64,000 nucleotides of DNA, from the NCBI RefSeq assembly GCF_007990225.1, contig NZ_BJWF01000002.1:124001-188000 (forward strand), written 5' to 3'. The notes below the pieces were generated by a model that saw only the letters and a program-made list of their open reading frames with translations, had not been told where the DNA came from and ran no database searches. The translations under genes and the position numbers were made by a program. The stretch comes from Enterococcus villorum. GTDB taxonomy: Bacteria > Bacillota > Bacilli > Lactobacillales > Enterococcaceae. Shown in pieces: positions 58,778-64,000 of this stretch (positions within the stretch are counted from its first letter, which is position 1; every line of letters begins with the position of its first letter).

Positions 58778-59703
58778 TGGAAGATGTCGGAAAAGAATTA
58801 AAGCGAATCATCAGCAAACGAAATTATCAACAAAAATTTGCTGAAATGATTGAAGAAGTCTTAAATGATTCGGATGTACAGGCTTTTTTAACGGCTCACA
58901 AAGAAGCCTTGACACAAGAAGACATTGAGAAAAGTTATGCAAAATTATATGAATTTGTCCAAGAAAAACGAAAATTTGAGCAAAACGATCCGACGATGAT
59001 CGCTCCCGGCTATGAGCCCAAATTAACATTGAACTTTCATTATGTAGATGTCACATACGTGCCTACAGAAGCTTTGTTAGCGAAGAAAAGGCAAGAAGAA
59101 ATTCGAAATCGAATTAAAGCCGTGGATATGCCAAAAGATATTCAAGAAGCTTCATTTGAGAACTTTGAGCGAAGCGATGGACGTAGCTATGCAAGCTTTG
59201 AGGCACTAAATTTTGTTGAACAGTACAGTGCGGATCCAAAAGGTTATCACAAAGGTCTTTATTTAGTAGGTAGCTTTGGTATCGGTAAAACCTACCTTTT
59301 AGGAGCAACGGCACGAGAATTAGCGGTTAAAGGCTATACGACAACTTTAGTACACTTTCCCACATTTGCTGTGGAGATGAAACAAGCGATCGGCAAAGAC
59401 CAAGTAGCAGAAAAGTTAGATGCAGTGAAACGTTCACCTATTTTAATGATGGATGACATTGGTGCGGATGCCATGAGCAGTTGGATCAGAGATGAAGTCT
59501 TCGGTGTCATATTACAGTACCGAATGCAAGAACAGTTACCGACATTTTTCTCATCGAATTTTACGATGAATGAACTTGAACAACATTTATCTGTAACTCA
59601 ACGTGGGGATGAAGAACCATTAAAAGCCAAACGAATCATGGAACGAATCCGTTATTTGACCAAAGAGATTGAAATGACCGGACGTAATCGAAGAAACGGA
59701 TAA
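58777..59703 (+). CDS. dnaI: Primosomal helicase loader DnaI
   Basis: 308 residues. The N-terminal helicase-binding part (1-130) lacks the clear Cys zinc site of B. subtilis DnaI. The AAA+ domain has Walker A LVGSFGIGKTYLL, Walker B ILMMDDIGAD and sensor FFSSNFTMNEL. It loads the replicative helicase at oriC or restart sites. It is coupled to dnaB (TAATG), with AGGAGG upstream. Confidence 0.95.
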   Translation: MEDVGKELKRIISKRNYQQKFAEMIEEVLNDSDVQAFLTAHKEALTQEDIEKSYAKLYEFVQEKRKFEQNDPTMIAPGYEPKLTLNFHYVDVTYVPTEALLAKKRQEEIRNRIKAVDMPKDIQEASFENFERSDGRSYASFEALNFVEQYSADPKGYHKGLYLVGSFGIGKTYLLGATARELAVKGYTTTLVHFPTFAVEMKQAIGKDQVAEKLDAVKRSPILMMDDIGADAMSSWIRDEVFGVILQYRMQEQLPTFFSSNFTMNELEQHLSVTQRGDEEPLKAKRIMERIRYLTKEIEMTGRNRRNG

Positions 59704-59731
59704 AAGTCGAAAACTATTTAAGGAGATTACT

Positions 59732-60142
59732 ATGAAACTTGTGATACTAAGTTTGTTCTTTCCGTTGTTTCTGTTATTTTGTTTTATGTACAGCAACAAT
59801 AATCTGTCTCATGAAGGCAGAGAATCAACTGAACAGACTGAACAAATCGGACAAACCTTAGTGCATCAACCATTCGTAGTAATCGGAACGATCGAAACAA
59901 TCAGTGACTTGGAAGAAGAAGGTCGTTATGTTGGAATTGTACAAGCGACAGCTAAGGACCACCCTTTTTCATCAATTTTTACCATCAAAATACCAAAAGA
60001 GAAATTTCAAGGTAAGATAAAAAAATTAAAAAGAGGCGATCGAATAAAATTTATCTTTTCGTCTGATCGCATCATAGCAACAAAAAAAATGCCGCCGCAA
60101 ATTTCCAATGATCAATTATCGAAAGTGATAAAAATCGATTGA
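59732..60142 (+). CDS. Small exported/membrane-anchored protein, unknown function
   Basis: 136 residues. An N-terminal hydrophobic segment (VILSLFFPLFLLFCFMY) could be an anchor or a signal, but Cys is not in a good lipobox. A Glu/Gln-rich tether follows, then an OB-like beta domain of about 75 residues (FVVIGTIETISDLEEEG ... KLKRGDRIKFIFSSDRI ... MPPQISNDQLSKVIKID). It shares this end with the broken lipoprotein gene directly downstream, so the two are paralogues. Ribosome site AAGGAG, 28 bases after dnaI. Confidence 0.75.
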   Translation: MKLVILSLFFPLFLLFCFMYSNNNLSHEGRESTEQTEQIGQTLVHQPFVVIGTIETISDLEEEGRYVGIVQATAKDHPFSSIFTIKIPKEKFQGKIKKLKRGDRIKFIFSSDRIIATKKMPPQISNDQLSKVIKID

Positions 60143-60239
60143 CTATAAAAAGAATGATGGGGTGTTAACCATTTAGTAAATGGTGAAAAAAACCGATCAT
60201 CAATAGAATCAATATAAATATTATCTGGAGGACAAAGGG

Positions 60240-60674
60240 ATGAAAGTGATTTTTTCTTGTTTGCTTGCGACGGGATTACTGTTTTTACTGACAGGCTGTG
60301 GTAGTAAAGATGAAAGTTTAGAATCAATTGATTCAATCAGTGCGGAAACGCCTGCAAAAATAAGTCATTCTTCAACAGAGGAGCAAAGCGTTTTTCAAGG
60401 TGATATTGAAAGTATCACTGAGTCAGATGAAACAACAATTCAAATCAAAGTAGTGAATGTAAAAGAAATAGAAGATCCAGAAAATATTGGCACTTCCTTT
60501 TCAAACGATGGAGTGACATTAAACGCCTCTAATGAGTAATTAGAAGGCGGAAAAGAAGCTTTTCAAAAAGGCGATCAAGTTGAATTTATTTTAACAGAAA
60601 AACCAATGATGACGATGTCTATTCCACCACAAATTCCTGGTCATTCAATTATTAAAATCTCAGTGATTGAATAA
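60240..60674 (+). pseudogene. Lipoprotein gene interrupted by in-frame TAA
   Basis: A good ribosome site (GGAGGACAAAGG) and ATG open a frame with a lipoprotein signal ending LLTGC (Cys20). The frame stops at TAA 60537 after 99 codons, reading ...TLNASNE. The same frame then continues without break to TAA at 60672, reading LEGGKEAFQKGDQVEFILTE and ending SIPPQIPGHSIIKISVIE. This downstream part matches the end of the neighbouring protein at 59732 (RGDRIKFIFS...MPPQIS...VIKID). So the 99-residue frame is a truncated form of a 144-residue lipoprotein. It could be a nonsense mutation, a sequencing error, or a naturally shortened product. Confidence 0.75.
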
Positions 60675-60699
60675 AGAAAGATAAAATAGAAATAAAATC

Positions 60700-60736
60700 A
60701 AGGAGATTTGATGTTTTTATTTTTCAAGTCTCCTTA
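60700..60736 (+). terminator. Hairpin after lipoprotein pseudogene
   Basis: AAGGAGATTTGA pairs with TTCAAGTCTCCTT (one G-T wobble) around a T-rich loop. The tail is AATTTATG, only moderately T-rich. Confidence 0.6.
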
Positions 60737-60780
60737 ATTTATGCTGAAAATGCTATAATGACGTGAAAAGGAGTGACAGT

Positions 60781-61488
60781 ATGAACCACTTAGACTTATC
60801 AAAACGTTTAGCAGCAGTAGGTGAATTTGTTCCTAAAGGTGCTTTTTTAGCAGATATTGGCTCTGATCATGCGTATTTACCAGTTGCATTGATGTTAAAA
60901 GGAAAAATTGAATTTGCAGTAGCTGGTGAAGTGGTGAAAGGTCCTTATGATTCGGCGAAAAAACAAGTGCAAAAAAATGGGTTGAAAGAACGTATTATTG
61001 TTCGCCTAGCAAATGGTTTAGATGCCATAGAAGCAACGGATCAAATCACGACTATTACAATTGCTGGGATGGGCGGTTCGTTGATTCGCGATATTTTAGA
61101 AGCAGGAACTCAAAACAAGCGTTTAACTGGAAATGAACGTTTGATTTTGCAACCGAATATTGGGGAGCAAACGCTACGCATATGGTTGCAAGAAAATCAG
61201 TATGAAATCATTGCTGAGCAGATTTTAGAAGAAAATAAGAAAATATATGAAATTATTGTCGCAGAAAAGACGAAAAAAATGCGTATGTATAATGAGAAAG
61301 AGATCATGTTTGGTCCTATTTTATTACAAGAAAAGACAGAAATTTTTAAAAGCAAATGGCAAAGAGAATTGAAACAACGAAAGCGCATTGTAAACCAATT
61401 ATCAAAAGCCACAAATCAACAGGAAAGAATGGAAATAATTAAACAAGAGATCCAATGGATAGAGGAGGCGTTGAACGAGTGGCAATAA
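60781..61488 (+). CDS. trmK: tRNA (adenine(22)-N1)-methyltransferase TrmK
   Basis: 235 residues. SAM-binding motif FLADIGSDHAYLPVALM, VAGEVVKGPYDSAKKQV and the catalytic-side ITIAGMGGSLIRDIL, then a C-terminal coiled helix pair. It methylates A22 of tRNA. The start is ATG at 60781, after AAAGGAGTGA; an extended -10 (TGCTATAAT, 60751-60759) just upstream gives a very short leader. It overlaps the nif3 gene by 10 bases. Confidence 0.95.
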   Translation: MNHLDLSKRLAAVGEFVPKGAFLADIGSDHAYLPVALMLKGKIEFAVAGEVVKGPYDSAKKQVQKNGLKERIIVRLANGLDAIEATDQITTITIAGMGGSLIRDILEAGTQNKRLTGNERLILQPNIGEQTLRIWLQENQYEIIAEQILEENKKIYEIIVAEKTKKMRMYNEKEIMFGPILLQEKTEIFKSKWQRELKQRKRIVNQLSKATNQQERMEIIKQEIQWIEEALNEWQ

Positions 61489-62600
61489 ACGGTAAAGTTT
61501 TTATTCAAAAATTTGAAGAATATTGTCCCCAATGGCTCGCAGAAGCGAATGATCCAGTCGGGTTACATATTGGGACACTGAATAGACCAATCCAACGCGT
61601 GATGATGACCTTAGATGTGCGTCCGGAAGTAGTTCAAGAAGCTATTGAAAAAAAGATTGACTTACTGATTGCAAAACATCCGCCAATCTTTCGACCAGTC
61701 AAACGTTTAACAACGGATAATCCACAAGAAAAAATGTATGCAGACCTATTAAAGCATGAGATTGCGGTCTATGCAGCCCATACCAATATGGATATTATTG
61801 AAGATGGCTTAAATGACTGGTTTTGTGAAAAATTGGGAATCAAAGTAGAAAATTATTTGCTAAAAACACATGAACGTCATTATAAAAAACTAGCTGTCTA
61901 TGTACCAGTCCAAGATGCTGAAAAACTACGTGACGCTTTAGCCAAAGCTGGAGCCGGTAAACAAGGAAACCACGATCGTACAAGCTTTACAACGATTGGC
62001 GAAGGCCGTTTCCGCCCGAATGAAGAAGCTGATCCTAGCATTGGAAAGAAGGGACAACTTGAAAAAGTAACGGAAGCAAAAGTAGAAGTCATCTTCCCAG
62101 AAAATCTTGAAAATGACGTATTGGAAGCGATGTATCACGTGCATCCTTATGAAGAAGTAGCTTTTGATTTGTTTTCTATCAATGAACCAGTAGAAACATG
62201 GGGAATTGGTAGAATAGGCGAATTGTCAGATGCAATTCCGTTAGAAACATTTATAGAAAGTGTAAAAGAAGCGTTTCAGTTAGAAGGACTTCGAGTGGTC
62301 CGTCCTAATTTTGATGATATTATGGTGAAACGAATAGCGATTTGTGGGGGAAGTGGTGAAAAATTTTATCCACACGCCTTGTCCCAACATGCAGATGTCT
62401 ATATTACTGGCGATATTTATTATCATACAGCACAAGACATGCAAAGTGCAGGATTAACTGCCATTGATCCGGGACATTACATCGAAGCGTTATGTAAAGA
62501 AAAGTTTGTCGAAAAATTTGAGGAATGGAAGTTAGAAGAAAATTGGTCAATCGATTTCTTTGTTTCTGAAACGGATACTAACCCATTTCAATTTAAATAA
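61479..62600 (+). CDS. Nif3-like dinuclear metal-center protein (YqfO)
   Basis: 373 residues. Nif3 N-terminal half (ANDPVGLHIGTL, LLIAKHPPIFRPVKRL, VYAAHTNMDI) and C-terminal half (GDIYYHTAQDMQSAGLTAIDPGHYIEA) supply the metal ligands; a PII-like insert lies between (about 140-250). It is often annotated as GTP cyclohydrolase 1 type 2, but the true role is unclear. The start is GTG at 61479, 9 bases after AGAGGAGG, inside trmK. Confidence 0.92.
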   Translation: MAINGKVFIQKFEEYCPQWLAEANDPVGLHIGTLNRPIQRVMMTLDVRPEVVQEAIEKKIDLLIAKHPPIFRPVKRLTTDNPQEKMYADLLKHEIAVYAAHTNMDIIEDGLNDWFCEKLGIKVENYLLKTHERHYKKLAVYVPVQDAEKLRDALAKAGAGKQGNHDRTSFTTIGEGRFRPNEEADPSIGKKGQLEKVTEAKVEVIFPENLENDVLEAMYHVHPYEEVAFDLFSINEPVETWGIGRIGELSDAIPLETFIESVKEAFQLEGLRVVRPNFDDIMVKRIAICGGSGEKFYPHALSQHADVYITGDIYYHTAQDMQSAGLTAIDPGHYIEALCKEKFVEKFEEWKLEENWSIDFFVSETDTNPFQFK

Positions 62601-62615
62601 AAAGGAGAGCTGCTT

Positions 62616-63848
62616 ATGTACGAAAATCTTTTACCACGTTTTTTACGTTATGTTAAAACAGAAACACGCTCTGATGGAACGAGCAAAACAACCCCATCTA
62701 CTCAAACACAGGTTGCTTTTGCACAAGTATTGAAAAAAGAGTTAGAAGAATTAGGACTATCTGATGTTTTTTACAATGAAGAAAATGGATTTGTCATGGG
62801 AACATTGCCAAGTAATACGGATAAAAAAGTCCGTTCAATTGGTTTTATTGCTCATATGGATACTGCGGACTTTAACGCTGTGGATGTGAATCCTCAAATC
62901 ATTGAAAACTACGATGGTGAATCAACCATTGTTTTGGATAGTGAAGAAAAATATACATTGAACACCAAAGATTTTCCTAATTTAAAAAATTATGGTGGTC
63001 ATACACTGATTACCACAGACGGAAGTACATTGCTAGGTGCAGATGACAAAGCTGGAATTGCCGAAATCATGACAGCAATGGAAATTTTGATTAAAAATCC
63101 AAACATCCCTCATGGAGAAATCAAAGTAGCTTTTGGTCCTGATGAAGAAATTGGTGTTGGAGCCGATAAATTTGACGTGGATCAATTTAATGTGGACTTT
63201 GCATACACCATTGATGGCGGACCATTAGGAGAATTACAATACGAAACCTTTAGCGCCGCCCAAGCAAATATTTCTATTCAAGGTAAAAACGTTCATCCAG
63301 GAACAGCCAAAGATACAATGGTTAATGCCTTGCAATTAGCCATTGATTTTCATAATGAGCTACCAGTAGATGAAGTGCCAGAAAAAACAGAAGGATATGA
63401 AGGCTTTTTCCATTTAATGGCATTGAACGGTAATACCGAAGAAGCAACAATGAGTTATATCATAAGAGATCACAATCGTGAAAAATTTGAAGCACGTAAA
63501 GCGAAGATTCTAGACATCCAAGAAAAACTAAATAGTCGTTTCGATCAAATCCGTGTAAAAGTAGAGATGTACGATCAATATTATAATATGCGTGAGATTA
63601 TCGAAAAAGATATGAGTATTGTCGAATTAGCAAAACAAGCAATGATTGATTTGAACATCGAACCCGTGATCGAACCAGTCCGTGGCGGAACAGATGGGTC
63701 AAAAATTTCTTATCTAGGTATTCCTACACCTAATTTATTTGCAGGTGGTGAAAATATGCACGGACGATTTGAGTTTGTTTCTCTTCAAGTGATGGAAAAG
63801 GCAACAGATGTGATTGTAAAAATTGCAGAATTGAATACAAACGTTTAA
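62616..63848 (+). CDS. pepT: Tripeptide aminopeptidase PepT
   Basis: 410 residues, M20B family. Metal and catalytic motifs [25 protein letters not shown] (bridging Asp) and [13 protein letters not shown] (catalytic Glu); [12 protein letters not shown] and the C-terminal [11 protein letters not shown] give further ligands. It removes N-terminal residues from tripeptides in the cytoplasm. Ribosome site AAAGGAGAG, 15 bases after nif3, so likely in the trmK operon. Confidence 0.97.
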   Translation: MYENLLPRFLRYVKTETRSDGTSKTTPSTQTQVAFAQVLKKELEELGLSDVFYNEENGFVMGTLPSNTDKKVRSIGFIAHMDTADFNAVDVNPQIIENYDGESTIVLDSEEKYTLNTKDFPNLKNYGGHTLITTDGSTLLGADDKAGIAEIMTAMEILIKNPNIPHGEIKVAFGPDEEIGVGADKFDVDQFNVDFAYTIDGGPLGELQYETFSAAQANISIQGKNVHPGTAKDTMVNALQLAIDFHNELPVDEVPEKTEGYEGFFHLMALNGNTEEATMSYIIRDHNREKFEARKAKILDIQEKLNSRFDQIRVKVEMYDQYYNMREIIEKDMSIVELAKQAMIDLNIEPVIEPVRGGTDGSKISYLGIPTPNLFAGGENMHGRFEFVSLQVMEKATDVIVKIAELNTNV

Positions 63849-63903
63849 AATCAAATAGAAAGAAGAATCGAGCCACACGAAGTTTCGAGTGATTTGTTTT
63901 TCT

Positions 63904-63956
63904 AAATGGGGGGGAGACGAAGCCGTTAATGGAGCGTTTAACCCCCTTTGTTTTTG
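63904..63956 (+). terminator. Possible terminator after pepT
   Basis: A G run (63908-63914) pairs with CCCCC (63942-63946), extended by AAA/TTT, with a long internal loop, followed by TTTGTTTTTG. The stem is short and the loop large, so this is tentative. Confidence 0.4.
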
Positions 63957-63977
63957 TAGGAAAGAGGAGGAAAAGGA

Positions 63978-64000
63978 ATGGAAAAATTGCTAGTTTTTTA
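63978..64000 (+). CDS. Start of a further gene (cut by window end)
   Basis: ATG after AGAGGAGGAAAAGGA opens a frame reading MEKLLVF to the end of the window. Seven codons are too few to identify the product. Confidence 0.45.

Overview
The window looks like a chromosomal segment from a low-GC Gram-positive coccus, most likely an Enterococcus of the E. faecium / hirae / durans group. Support comes from the AT-rich sequence with AGGAGG-type ribosome sites, an EfrEF-type ABC exporter with a MerR regulator, LacL/LacM beta-galactosidase, TcyP, DUF1149, and the housekeeping run murC, polA-mutM-coaE, nrdR-dnaB-dnaI, trmK-nif3 and pepT. The species call is inference from gene content. I see no rRNA, tRNA, IS element, phage gene or CRISPR array.

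Layout. (1) 1-4250: the 3' part of a very large repeat protein with Thr-rich linkers, then a small membrane-protein gene broken by an in-frame TAA. (2) 4251-8639: heterodimeric ABC exporter efrE-efrF, divergent from a MerR regulator, with a textbook 19-bp-spacer MerR promoter between them. (3) 8980-21921: sugar-use region. A LacI regulator diverges from alpha-galactosidase-lacL-lacM, and a YesM/YesN-type two-component system diverges from a sugar ABC transporter (binding protein plus two permeases, no ATPase gene). (4) 22281-33949: a secreted M60 zinc metalloprotease, then an AraC regulator divergent from a beta-glucoside operon (GH3, PTS EIIC, ROK kinase, GH1 6-phospho-beta-glucosidase), then a DUF4091/GH123-like protein. 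(5) 34343-39551: a soluble LCP-like protein, a membrane zinc-ribbon protein, a phosphoglycerate-mutase-like enzyme, a HAD phosphatase, DUF1149, the cystine symporter TcyP and a VOC protein. (6) 40213-42882: an RpiR regulator divergent from an orphan RarA-C-terminal-like protein and a PTS EIIC. (7) 43157-64000: mostly core genes for tRNA modification, transcription, cell wall, DNA replication and repair, and peptide use, plus a paralogous pair of small exported proteins of which the second is broken by a stop codon.

How the genes fit together. The block from about 9 to 34 kb can be read as a carbohydrate-scavenging island: one secreted M60 protease able to open host glycoproteins, several uptake routes, and cytoplasmic glycosidases for alpha-galactosides, beta-galactosides, beta-glucosides, phospho-beta-glucosides and possibly N-acetylgalactosamine-containing sugars. 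CRE-like and operator-like sequences sit on three of its promoters. That the block acts as one functional unit is inference.

Points most worth a second look: the Gly-to-Val change in the Walker A motif of the otherwise catalytic exporter subunit EfrF; the truncated giant repeat protein; the M60 protease and the possible host-glycan island; the orphan RarA-C-like protein in a PTS locus; the soluble LCP-like protein; and two genes interrupted by single TAA codons.
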